Assembly: GCF_008035925.1 (NCBI RefSeq)
Contig: NZ_CP036264.1
Coordinates: 1,647,409 to 1,711,408, forward strand
Length of the DNA: 64,000 nucleotides
Direction of reading: 5' to 3'
From: Stieleria maiorica
GTDB lineage: Bacteria > Planctomycetota > Planctomycetia > Pirellulales > Pirellulaceae
The position numbers and the translations under genes are program-made. Under the pieces are notes generated by a model. That model was not told the DNA's origin, did no database searches, and saw nothing but the letters and a program-made list of their open reading frames with translations. Positions 40,989 to 48,844 of this stretch are shown piece by piece. How positions within the stretch are numbered: position 1 is the stretch's first letter; every line of letters starts with the position of its first letter.

Positions 40989-42077
40989 TTGGCCGTTCGT
41001 GTCGACGCTCGTGAATTGATTCAGCTTTGGGAACTGACGCCCTCGGAGCAAAACGTGATGCTGGTGGGGCGCCATGGCATCGGTAAATCGCAAATCATTG
41101 CCGATCACTTTCGCGGTCGTGGGATGACCGTTGTGCCGTTCTTTCTGGGCCAGATGAGTGACCCGGGGGATCTGATCGGGCTGCTTCACAAGGACGAACA
41201 CACCGGCCGCAGCGAGTTTCTGCCGCCGTTCTGGTGGCCGCACGATGACCAGCCGATCGTGCTGTTTCTCGATGAACTCAATCGGGCACGTCCCGAGATC
41301 CTGCAGTCGGTCATGGAACTGGCCCTCAACAAAACGCTGGCCGGCAAGAAGCTTCCCGCCGGCAGCGTGATCGTCTCCGCCGTTAACGAAGGCGACGAGT
41401 ACCAGTTGACCGACCTGGACCCGGCGTTGGTCTCGCGCTTCAACCTGTACGAGTTTGCCCCGACCGTCGAAGACTGGCTGTTGTGGGCTGAACGCGAGAA
41501 CGTCGATTCGCGGATCACCCGCTTCATTCAAAAACAGCCGCAATTCTTGGACGGACACGGGATCGGCGGCGAAACCGACGAGCCGCTGTCGGGGCTGGCC
41601 AAGACGCCCGATCGACGTGGCTGGGCGCGGGTGTCAAAACTGATCGAACCGATCGAGAGTCTGGAGGGGGCACACATCAAACTGGTCGCCGGCATCGTCG
41701 GTTCGGCCGCCGCCAACGCGTTTCGCCGCAGCCTGGCCACGCCGCTGCCCGTTTCCCCCGCGGATGTTCTGTTGGAGCTGAGCAAACATCGCAAGACGCT
41801 CGGCAAAATGCCGCTGGGCGAATTGTTGTTATTGAACGAACAGATTCTGGTGTGGATCAGCAGCGGGAAATGCCCGGTCGAACGCGAGGAACAGGCGCGC
41901 AAGGGGTTGTTGGGCTATCTGAACCTGTTGCGGAAACGAAAGCTGGATGAAGCGGTCGCCCATCTCGTTTCGATATTGGGTAAGCCCAAGTTTGAATCGG
42001 TGATGGAGTTCATCTCCGAGTCGATCGAGCTGACCGAGTTGTTGACCGGTTACATGGAAGGGATCCGTATCGAATGA
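40989..42077 (+). CDS. MoxR-type AAA+ ATPase
   Basis: 362 residues. AAA+ chaperone-like ATPases of the MoxR group act on VWA-domain partner proteins. Visible motifs are Walker A GRHGIGKS (27-34), Walker B VLFLDELNRA (91-100), sensor 1 in VSAVNEG (about 129-135) and an Arg-finger segment DPALVSRF (144-151). The start is a TTG codon preceded by GGAG 8 bp upstream; no ATG in frame gives a complete domain. The stop overlaps the ATG of the next gene by 4 bp (42074-42077), so the pair is coupled. The biological target of the pair is unknown. Confidence 0.9.
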   Translation: MAVRVDARELIQLWELTPSEQNVMLVGRHGIGKSQIIADHFRGRGMTVVPFFLGQMSDPGDLIGLLHKDEHTGRSEFLPPFWWPHDDQPIVLFLDELNRARPEILQSVMELALNKTLAGKKLPAGSVIVSAVNEGDEYQLTDLDPALVSRFNLYEFAPTVEDWLLWAERENVDSRITRFIQKQPQFLDGHGIGGETDEPLSGLAKTPDRRGWARVSKLIEPIESLEGAHIKLVAGIVGSAAANAFRRSLATPLPVSPADVLLELSKHRKTLGKMPLGELLLLNEQILVWISSGKCPVEREEQARKGLLGYLNLLRKRKLDEAVAHLVSILGKPKFESVMEFISESIELTELLTGYMEGIRIE

Positions 42078-43405
42078 GCACGTCGTTTGCCAAGTCGACG
42101 GCGCGCGAGCGGATCACGCAGGTGGTCGAAGGCTGGTTCCTGACCGAACCGCTGTTGTTCGCGGCCTGGACGATGCACGATGTCGTCGAACACGCCGGCA
42201 TCGCGACGATTCGTGTCGGCCACGGCCGGATCGAATTCAATCCTGATTTCGTCCGGTCCCTGCGCCGCGACCAACTGCGATCGGTGTTGGGGTTTGAAGC
42301 AATGAGGATTCTGCTGGGACATCCCTACGGCAGACAGCAACCGAAGGCCGAGTTGTCCTACCTGGCCAGCAATCTGAGTGTTCAAGAATGTCTGCGAACC
42401 AAGCTACCGATCCCGCGTGCCAGAGAGGTGTTTGGCGACGAGCGTTACGACGACCAATACTTCGAGTTCTATTACCGGGAACTCGCCGAACGCGGCAGCG
42501 ACGACGAATCGGCTGAGGAAGAGTCGGCCGACGATCAACCCGAGCAAGCGTCCTCCGACGCAGCCGACAAGTCAGGTGACGACCAACAGGAACCGCAATC
42601 CCCAGAAGACGAACCGCAAGACGACGATTCACAAGTCGACCAGCCGAGCGCGGAAGCGAACGCACAGCAGGATGCCGCAAACACGCTGGAATCGTACAGC
42701 GACCCCGATCAAGTCGGCATGGAGAACACGGGACAGTGGGACAACGATGATCTCAAACGCGACGAGATCAACGCCGCGGTCCGCGAAGCGGCCGAAACGG
42801 ACGGCTGGGGCACGGTCGGTGGCGCGGCCAAAGAGCAGTTGCTGGCGACGCTGCATCCCAAGCTGGACTATCGCGGTGTACTCCGCAACTTTCGACAAAG
42901 CGTGCTTTCGGTGCGCCGCCGGCTGACGCGGATGAAACCGAGTCGCCGCTATGGATTCGCCCAAATGGGCAGCCGTTACGACTTCACAACGAAGTTGTTG
43001 TTCGCCGTCGATGTTTCCGGATCGATGGGGCACCGCGATCTACGGCTGGGCTTTTCCGTGATCAGCCACTTCTTTCGCTATGGCGTCGAATCGGTTGACG
43101 TGATTTGGTTCGACGAAGACATTCGCGGTGAACCGGTCACGCTGCGACGGGCGCGCAGTACCTTCGAAGTCACCGGTCGCGGCGGAACGAACTTTGCGCC
43201 CGTCATGGAGTTCATTGACCAGCATCGTGACTATGACGGGTTGGTCGTGTTCACCGACGGTTACGCGCCGGTTCCGCCCAAGCCGAAAAACACTCGCACC
43301 CGAATATTGTGGCTGTTTAAAGACGAAGCGACGTATCGGCAAATGAACCAGGGCCTGCGGCCGCTGGGGCGATCCGTGTTTTTGCAGGAGTCGGCTCGGC
43401 AGTAG
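42074..43405 (+). CDS. VWA-domain protein with degenerate DUF2201-type metallopeptidase region
   Basis: 443 residues. The N-terminal 120 residues resemble the DUF2201 metallopeptidase-like region, but the expected HExxH reads FEAMR (74-78) followed by LLGH, so both zinc His positions are lost. Residues about 140-230 are acidic and low-complexity (EEESADDQPEQ). The C-terminal VWA domain has a complete MIDAS start (AVDVSGSM, Asp313, Ser315, Ser317) and TDGYAPVPP near the end, typical for metal-dependent ligand binding. It is the partner of the MoxR-type ATPase. In characterised MoxR-VWA pairs the ATPase remodels a client held by the VWA protein; the client here is unknown. Confidence 0.88.
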   Translation: MSTSFAKSTARERITQVVEGWFLTEPLLFAAWTMHDVVEHAGIATIRVGHGRIEFNPDFVRSLRRDQLRSVLGFEAMRILLGHPYGRQQPKAELSYLASNLSVQECLRTKLPIPRAREVFGDERYDDQYFEFYYRELAERGSDDESAEEESADDQPEQASSDAADKSGDDQQEPQSPEDEPQDDDSQVDQPSAEANAQQDAANTLESYSDPDQVGMENTGQWDNDDLKRDEINAAVREAAETDGWGTVGGAAKEQLLATLHPKLDYRGVLRNFRQSVLSVRRRLTRMKPSRRYGFAQMGSRYDFTTKLLFAVDVSGSMGHRDLRLGFSVISHFFRYGVESVDVIWFDEDIRGEPVTLRRARSTFEVTGRGGTNFAPVMEFIDQHRDYDGLVVFTDGYAPVPPKPKNTRTRILWLFKDEATYRQMNQGLRPLGRSVFLQESARQ

Positions 43406-43421
43406 GCCACTCGGTTTTCGG

Positions 43422-43487
43422 GTAGTGGACGAGGCGACGAGTCGTTTCGGATTGCCAGCCGCAAGGACTCCTCGCGTCGTCCACTAC
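43422..43487. repeat. Dispersed palindromic repeat, family A copy 3
   Basis: 66 bp with the same arms as copies 1 and 2. It lies 17 bp after the VWA gene, in the convergent gap before the Asp-rich gene. Confidence 0.85.
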
Positions 43488-43515
43488 CATTGACCCGATT
43501 CTTAAGGCGAGACCG

Positions 43516-43962
43516 TCAGACGTTTTCGAAGTCGTCGAAATCGTCCAGGTCGACGTCCTCTTCATCTTCGTCGTCTTTGCCGGTGCTTAAACCGAACTCG
43601 TCGCTGATTTCGTCGTCGATCTCGATTTCGTAGTCGTCGTTGAGTTCTTCTTCGAAATCGTCATCGAAGTCGTCATCGAAGTCGTCTTCGTCGATGTCAT
43701 CAAAGTCATCCAGGTCGTCGTCTTCATCCAGCCCGTCATTGAAGCCATCGTCCACGTCGTCGCCGCCGGCGTCATCGTCGTCGTCGAAGCCATCATCATC
43801 GTCGTCGTCATCCAGGTCGTCATCGTCGTCGTCCGACGCGATGGGGCTGGCGGTCCAATCCGTCACCGACGGGCCAAGGGGGCGAAGCTCATCCGCCGTG
43901 GGGGAATTCGCGTTCTCGATTTCGGGATTGGCGACCGGTGGAACGGCGAGAGCGACACTCAT
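43516..43962 (-). CDS. Asp-rich acidic protein of unknown function
   Basis: About 148 residues from the ATG at 43962, preferred because the N-terminus MSVALAVPPVANPEIENA looks like a conserved opening; a start at 44004 is possible. The sequence from about residue 44 is almost entirely Asp with Phe, Gly and Glu, and ends DDFDDFENV. Such acidic runs resemble calcium- or metal-binding or simply disordered proteins. The extreme codon bias (GAC/GAT) makes the antisense strand open, so the reading frame rests on the N-terminus and composition. Confidence 0.6.
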   Translation of the reverse strand: MSVALAVPPVANPEIENANSPTADELRPLGPSVTDWTASPIASDDDDDDLDDDDDDDGFDDDDDAGGDDVDDGFNDGLDEDDDLDDFDDIDEDDFDDDFDDDFEEELNDDYEIEIDDEISDEFGLSTGKDDEDEEDVDLDDFDDFENV

Positions 43963-44358
43963 GGATGAAACCGGAATTGCGATGAATGGGGGAGGGGGGA
44001 GCAATCTTCTGTCGGCGGATCCTCGATCCGACAGGCCACGCGAATGACAAAATACGTGGGTATCTGGGGATGCTGGGGCGGATAAACAAGTCTCCCGACA
44101 GCAAATTTACGGCCGCAACAGGTCAACCAGCCGACGGTGCGGTGCCGATAGTTACGGTATGCCGCCAGCGTGATGGATCGCTGCTGTGATTCAGGTAGCG
44201 GATCTATCTGGCCCGGCGGACGCACATTTTGATAGGTCCACACTATCGGGCAAGTCGCCTCCGGCGAATTTTCTTTGCCCTAACGGCAATTCTGGCCCCC
44301 CAGCGCGGGGTTTCGAACTTCGTCGGGACCGAATCCAACCCCCAGACATTCAATCAGC
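43963..44358. other. Intergenic stretch, no gene seen
   Basis: 396 bp between the divergent Asp-rich gene and the LpoB-like gene. No credible open frame or repeat was found. It should hold promoters for both. Confidence 0.55.
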
Positions 44359-45150
44359 ATGCAACAGACAACCCCAATGCGGCCGACCGCAACGGCGGCC
44401 TCCGTGGTCGTGATCGTGGCAATTCTGACCGCAGCCGCGGGATGTGCCGGCCGCCAATACGGCCATCTGCTCGCCAACGACGACAAGGATCTGGTCGGCA
44501 GCCACGCCGCGGGCGCCGCAACCTGGAACCCGCTGGTCGAAGAATCGGTCGCAAAACTGCTGTCCCGCTGCCCGCCGACCGTCCAGCCGGTCACATTTGC
44601 CGCACATTCGGGGCAGCCGGTGCAGGGATTGAACGGGCCGGAGCTGTCGACGGCCGATGGATTGCCGGTCGACCCGGCAGTCGCCCATCAAACGCTCACC
44701 GCCGCTCCGGCCAACGTCTGCTTTGTCGGGATCGAAAACAAGAGTGCCGAGGAGCTGGGGGATTTCAAAGAACAGCTCTACGAGCAAATCGACTCGCAAA
44801 TTAATTCCAACGGCGATTTCCGAGGCATCAGCCGGCGGATGGTCCAAACCGCACTTCGCGAAACCCGTCTGCGTCCGGACGCCTTGTTCCTGCCGGCCAA
44901 CCGCGAGGCGTTCGCCGCCGTGTTGGGCAAAGCCGGTACGCCCGTCGACTACCTGCTGTTTGCCAACATCACCACCGGAACGACCGATCGCAACAAGACC
45001 AGCCAACGCGATTACACGTTGACGTTGGAAATGGTCAACGTGCACACCGGCGACTTCCTGAAAGAGTCGGCCAAGATCCGCAAGGGGTACTCCAAATCGC
45101 GTGCCGGCAAATGGTGGAACTATGGCATTTTCGATCAGGCCGATGGGTGA
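44359..45150 (+). CDS. Penicillin-binding-protein activator LpoB-like lipoprotein
   Basis: 263 residues. A signal peptide ends in the lipobox LTAAAGC (Cys about residue 29). The middle and C-terminus follow the LpoB fold pattern: FVGIENKSAEEL, LYEQIDSQINSNGDF, RRMVQTALRETR, VDYLLFANITTGTT, and YTLTLEMVNVHTGD. In E. coli LpoB activates the peptidoglycan synthase PBP1B; most planctomycetes have unusual walls, so the target here is open. The next gene at 45348 is a possible partner. Confidence 0.78.
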   Translation: MQQTTPMRPTATAASVVVIVAILTAAAGCAGRQYGHLLANDDKDLVGSHAAGAATWNPLVEESVAKLLSRCPPTVQPVTFAAHSGQPVQGLNGPELSTADGLPVDPAVAHQTLTAAPANVCFVGIENKSAEELGDFKEQLYEQIDSQINSNGDFRGISRRMVQTALRETRLRPDALFLPANREAFAAVLGKAGTPVDYLLFANITTGTTDRNKTSQRDYTLTLEMVNVHTGDFLKESAKIRKGYSKSRAGKWWNYGIFDQADG

Positions 45151-45223
45151 GCAAGTTGCGTCGCGGCTCCGCTGTTGCAGCAAGTGATCGGCCTGCTCCG
45201 CTACCGCCAGCTGGTTTCATCAG

Positions 45224-45296
45224 CCGATGGGTGCGAGCCCACGGGCCGTGGTGCGTTTTTGATCAGCTCGGGCCCGCACGCTCGCGCGTCCCGGCT
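45224..45296 (-). repeat. Dispersed palindromic repeat, family E copy 2
   Basis: About 73 bp, with GGGTGCGAGCCCACGGGCC as one arm and GGCCCGCACGCTCGCGCG-like sequence as the other. It separates the LpoB-like gene from the next lipoprotein. Confidence 0.65.
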
Positions 45297-45347
45297 GGTT
45301 CCACGCGTGATCGGATTCAATCCGCTCGCCGGCTGGCTGTCGTGTTG

Positions 45348-46703
45348 ATGATTGCCGTTTTCGTCGCTTCAGGCTGTCGGTCGAACAAGGTTTCGATCGT
45401 TCAAGCCCGCGATGCCTATGCATGGGGCGATCTTGAAGCGGCCGACACGGCGCTTCGTGAACTTGCCGAAGGGCGGAAACAGACACGGCAATCCAGCGAG
45501 CTCGACTTGGCGATGGTCGAACTGGCCCAGGGCAACCTTGCTGCTGCGGAATCGCGGATGCGAACCCTGCGCGACCACTTCGACACCCTGCCGCCGAACG
45601 TTTCGGTTGGCGACGCCGCCTCACTGGCGGTCGACGACCGCGTGCGGCCCTTCCAATTGGCCGGCTATGAACAAGTGCTATTGCGCTCAATGTTGGCGCT
45701 CTGCTCCCTGGCCGGCGATGCCACCGATGCGGAGGCGTATTGCTTGCAAGCCCAAGCCCGCCAGGCTGAATTGGATCGAATCGCCGCCGAGGAGGACTCC
45801 GCGACCTTTGTTCAACAAGTCGCGCTGGCACCCTACTTGAGTGGCGCGCTGCGAGAAGCGACGCATCAAAACTATGACGACGCCGAGCGAGCGTTTCGGC
45901 TGGTCAGCAACATCCAACCGGAATTTGCACCGGCGGTGGAGGACATCGCGCGGGCCAACCGCGGCGCCCACAGCGCCGCCGGACATGGCGTCGTGTACGT
46001 CTTGGCCCTGGTCGGACATGGGCCGCGGCTGGTGGAAACCACCGCTCCGACGACCACGACGTCGCTGCAAATCGCATCGACCCTCCTGCGGACGCTTCAC
46101 AATCACCAGCAAGACGAAGACGACGAACCGGTGCTGCCCAACGTGGTCAGCGTCAAGGTCCCGCAAGTCGAGGTTCCGCCCAGCGACGTTGCCGCGATCG
46201 GCGTTTCGTTCGGCGGCGAGTTACTTGGTGCGACCCAGACGATCACGGATGTCGGCCAGCTGGCGACGGAACAGGTCCAGGCCGAAATGCCGTGGACGAT
46301 CGCCCGCGCCGTCGTCCGCCGCGTGCTGAAAGAAACCAGTGTCGTCGCCACCGCCCATTCACTCGGTCTGACCGGTGACGCCGCTGCCGTGTTCACCTTT
46401 GCAGCGATGAACGCCTGGAGCGCGACCGAAAAGGCCGATACCCGATGCTGGGGATTGCTGCCACGTGAAATCCAGGTGCTCCGCGCCGAACTGCCCGTCG
46501 GCCCCCAAGAAATTCAGTTGTCCCCGTTGGCCTTCACCGGCCAACCGCTCGGCGCCCCCCAGACCCGTCGCGTTGTCATCGAAGACGGACGCAACCACTA
46601 CGTCGTCGTGATCGCACCCGAGCAAATCCTGTCCGTGCTGCCGTCGCGGGAAGCGTCGTCATCGGCCGAAGTCGATCTGAATGAGCCGTCAGCGCACGAG
46701 TAG
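45348..46703 (+). CDS. Lipoprotein of the COG3014 type, probable partner of the LpoB-like protein
   Basis: About 451 residues. The ATG at 45348 gives a very short signal peptide before the lipobox VFVASGC; a GTG at 45342 or TTG at 45345 would lengthen it and cannot be excluded. TPR-like helices follow (ADTALRELAEGRKQ, DDAERAFRLVSNIQPE). The C-terminal half is beta-rich and contains VYVLALVGHGPRLVE, VSVKVPQVEVPPSDV, and DTRCWGLLPREIQVLRAELP. This resembles the COG3014 family that is encoded beside LpoB in some gammaproteobacteria (recalled, unverified). A joint role in envelope assembly is likely. Confidence 0.65.
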   Translation: MIAVFVASGCRSNKVSIVQARDAYAWGDLEAADTALRELAEGRKQTRQSSELDLAMVELAQGNLAAAESRMRTLRDHFDTLPPNVSVGDAASLAVDDRVRPFQLAGYEQVLLRSMLALCSLAGDATDAEAYCLQAQARQAELDRIAAEEDSATFVQQVALAPYLSGALREATHQNYDDAERAFRLVSNIQPEFAPAVEDIARANRGAHSAAGHGVVYVLALVGHGPRLVETTAPTTTTSLQIASTLLRTLHNHQQDEDDEPVLPNVVSVKVPQVEVPPSDVAAIGVSFGGELLGATQTITDVGQLATEQVQAEMPWTIARAVVRRVLKETSVVATAHSLGLTGDAAAVFTFAAMNAWSATEKADTRCWGLLPREIQVLRAELPVGPQEIQLSPLAFTGQPLGAPQTRRVVIEDGRNHYVVVIAPEQILSVLPSREASSSAEVDLNEPSAHE

Positions 46704-46734
46704 GCTATCGCAGCTTCGTTTTCGATCGGGCTGG

Positions 46735-46817
46735 GCAGTCGCCGTCCTCTCCGAGGTTGGCGCGGAGCAAAGCTTCGCTCATTCGATCGCCGAGTTCCGA
46801 GAACACGGCGACTGTCG
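46735..46817 (+). repeat. Dispersed palindromic repeat, family B copy 3
   Basis: About 83 bp, same orientation as copy 1: GGGCAGTCGCCGTCCTCTCC at the left and CCGAGAACACGGCGACTG at the right. It lies between convergent genes. Confidence 0.85.
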
Positions 46818-46858
46818 CAGCGCATCGTCAAGTGCGAGAACTGAGCTGCGGTAGACTC

Positions 46859-47191
46859 CTATCCGATCACGGTGATTTCATTGACCACCGACTCGCCTCC
46901 CGGCACACTCCGTGCCACGACGGCGCACAGGAGGGCGTCGTCACGCGTGTTGACCTGACCACGCAGCGTCAGTTTTCCATTTTCGACGGAACAGGAAAAA
47001 CTCTTGACCTCAACGACACGTTCTACCGACGCCTGAACGCGCCGGCAAAGGTTCTCAGATGTGGAATCAGCGATCACGTATGGAACTCGGAAAAGGGAAA
47101 ATGGATAGGACGACGCGTCTGGGAAGGCTCGCCCCGCGCCGTTTCCAGGCACAACCATACCCTTAGACGCGTAATGGAGTTCCCGAGTCAC
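46859..47191 (-). CDS. BON-domain-like small protein
   Basis: 110 residues. The C-terminal half follows the BON pattern: VQASVERVVEVKSFSCSVEN, GKLTLRGQVNTRDD and a final SVVNEITV. BON domains bind phospholipid or scaffold the envelope. The N-terminal 45 residues are not recognisable, and the true start may be internal. The gene lies between two family B repeats. No signal peptide is obvious. Confidence 0.55.
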   Translation of the reverse strand: MTRELHYASKGMVVPGNGAGRAFPDASSYPFSLFRVPYVIADSTSENLCRRVQASVERVVEVKSFSCSVENGKLTLRGQVNTRDDALLCAVVARSVPGGESVVNEITVIG

Positions 47192-47271
47192 GCAAAACGG
47201 GGACGGATTGCGGGAATTACTCGGCCCGGCAGAGGGTGCTTAGGTGGCGGTTTTTCGCCATCCGGGGTCGG

Positions 47272-47353
47272 GCAGTTGCCGTCCTCTCCGAGGTCGGCGC
47301 ATGGCAAAGCTTCGCTTTGTGGGCGCTGAGTTCGGAGAACACGGCGACGCTCG
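47272..47353 (+). repeat. Dispersed palindromic repeat, family B copy 4
   Basis: About 82 bp, with GTCCTCTCCGAGGTCGGCGC and CTGAGTTCGGAGAACACGGC arms. It is followed at 47358-47396 by a short inverted pair (taccCGCAATTCGAGTTGCGGta) that overlaps the end of the next gene. Confidence 0.85.
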
Positions 47354-47364
47354 GGACGCATCGT

Positions 47365-48018
47365 CTACCCGCAATTCGAGTTGCGGTAGATTACTAGGCC
47401 GCGATCCCCCCTCCTCCGCATTCGGACAAAGCCGGCTCCGCCCAGGGTGACCAGCAGAAGCAAACCCGAGGGTTCGGGGATTGCTGTCACCGCAGTGTAC
47501 GAAATCGAGCCGATGATCGTGCCCGGAACGGGGGCGGTTTCGGCGTCGAAGGTGGCTTCAAAGGTGCTGAGCATGCCGCCGGTGTCGTAGCTAAGTTGCG
47601 TGATCGTGAAGTCGGCCCTGTATTCGTTGGACCCTCGATTTCCGACGGCAAAATCAAATCCGGGAAGGACTTCGGGAAACGGATTTCGGACCGCATCGGT
47701 GTAGTTGCCGACCGCCAATGGGGCGCCTAACTGTGTGGAGGAAAACCGGACGGCGACACGCGTTCCGTCGGTCCTGTTCAAATTGAAGTCCAGCACGGTC
47801 GGTTGGCCGTCGACCGGAAACAGCTGAGCGATCGTAATCACGCCTCCTTCATTGGAGTCAAAGCGGACCGTTTCGGTCTGCCCCTGGGTGACAAATTCCC
47901 CCGCCGATCCTTGGTACATCACCGTCGCAACGGCAGCGTGGGAGACGCCGGTCAGCGCCAGTGTGCAAATCGAGACGAAGTCTCGGATTCGAAGCCATTG
48001 TCCAATCATCGGTTGCAA
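47365..48018 (-). CDS. PEP-CTERM sorting-domain protein with extended tail
   Basis: 217 residues. The signal peptide is near the N-terminus (FVSICTLALTGVSHA). The sorting motif is AIPEPSGLLLLVTLGGAGF followed by an RMRRRGDR tail. Normally the reading frame ends here; in this gene it runs on for eleven more codons (GLVIYRNSNCG). Those codons belong to the palindrome beside the family B repeat. It is likely that the natural stop was lost or replaced when the repeat arrived. An alternative start is at 48009. The body is Thr/Asp-rich and unrecognised. Confidence 0.8.
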   Translation of the reverse strand: MQPMIGQWLRIRDFVSICTLALTGVSHAAVATVMYQGSAGEFVTQGQTETVRFDSNEGGVITIAQLFPVDGQPTVLDFNLNRTDGTRVAVRFSSTQLGAPLAVGNYTDAVRNPFPEVLPGFDFAVGNRGSNEYRADFTITQLSYDTGGMLSTFEATFDAETAPVPGTIIGSISYTAVTAIPEPSGLLLLVTLGGAGFVRMRRRGDRGLVIYRNSNCG

Positions 48019-48211
48019 TCATACGATTCGAGAAGCGTGCTACGTCGGGCAGCTCCCAAAGGGTAGTTCTGACACGCACCCGAGTAAAGCAACACCGGGG
48101 GACTGCTGCGACACGCCGCCAAAAAAACAAAAATCACCGTGACAGGTGCCGATCCGTCGGGCCAAAATCATCAATGGCGTTTCGCCCAGTTTTTCCAAGC
48201 GGTCAACCCAG

Positions 48212-48844
48212 ATGAGCAATCTCATCACCAGTGAAGCGAATCAACTGCTCGCCGGAGCACAGAACGGCCAGGGCGATTGCCTGGGCCGGTTACTGCAACT
48301 GTATTTGAACTATCTGAAATTGATCGCGCGAACGCAGCTCGATCAAAAGCTACAAGCCAGGACCAGCGCGTCGGATGTCGTCCAGGACACGCTGTTGGAA
48401 GCCCATCGGGATTTCTCGAAATTCCGCGGCAGCTGCCCGGAGGAGTTTCTCGCTTGGCTGCGAAAGATCTTGGTCAACAACCTCGGACACATCATCCAAC
48501 GACACGTGTTGGCTGAAAAACGCGACATTCGCCGCGAAATTTCGCTCGATGACGTCGGTGCCACCCTGGAGCGGTCGACGGCGCGGCTGGTCGCCATCAT
48601 TGCCGATCCGGGACTAACGCCCAGCACCGACGCGCAGAACCATGAAGCCAGCCTGCTGTTGGCCGATGAACTCGCAGAACTGCCCGACGACTACCGCGAG
48701 GTGATTCTGTTGCGGCATATCGAAGGGCTGGCCTTCCCCGAGGTCGCCGCGCGGATGGAGCGATCCGCCGGTGCCGTGCGGATGCTTTGGATGCGGGCGA
48801 TCGCCCAGCTGCGCGTCCGGCTCGAATCGCGAGGCGTGCTATGA
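48212..48844 (+). CDS. ECF-type RNA polymerase sigma factor
   Basis: 210 residues. Sigma region 2 is visible in LLQLYLNYLKLIARTQLDQ and SASDVVQDTLLEAHRDFSKF with FLAWLRKILVNNLGHII; region 4 in LADELAELPDDYREVILLRH, LAFPEVAARMERSAGAVRM and LWMRAIAQL. The start at 48212 was chosen over 48146 for the conserved N-terminus. The ATGA overlap at 48841-48844 couples it with the kinase downstream. In planctomycetes ECF factors next to Ser/Thr kinases are common; the kinase may control sigma activity by phosphorylation rather than through an anti-sigma factor, which is not present here. Confidence 0.9.
   Translation: MSNLITSEANQLLAGAQNGQGDCLGRLLQLYLNYLKLIARTQLDQKLQARTSASDVVQDTLLEAHRDFSKFRGSCPEEFLAWLRKILVNNLGHIIQRHVLAEKRDIRREISLDDVGATLERSTARLVAIIADPGLTPSTDAQNHEASLLLADELAELPDDYREVILLRHIEGLAFPEVAARMERSAGAVRMLWMRAIAQLRVRLESRGVL

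Noticed and set aside
43640..44047. A Ser-rich frame on the plus strand opposite the Asp-rich gene
   Set aside because: The poly-Ser is the mirror of Asp codons; the minus-strand frame has a sensible N-terminus.
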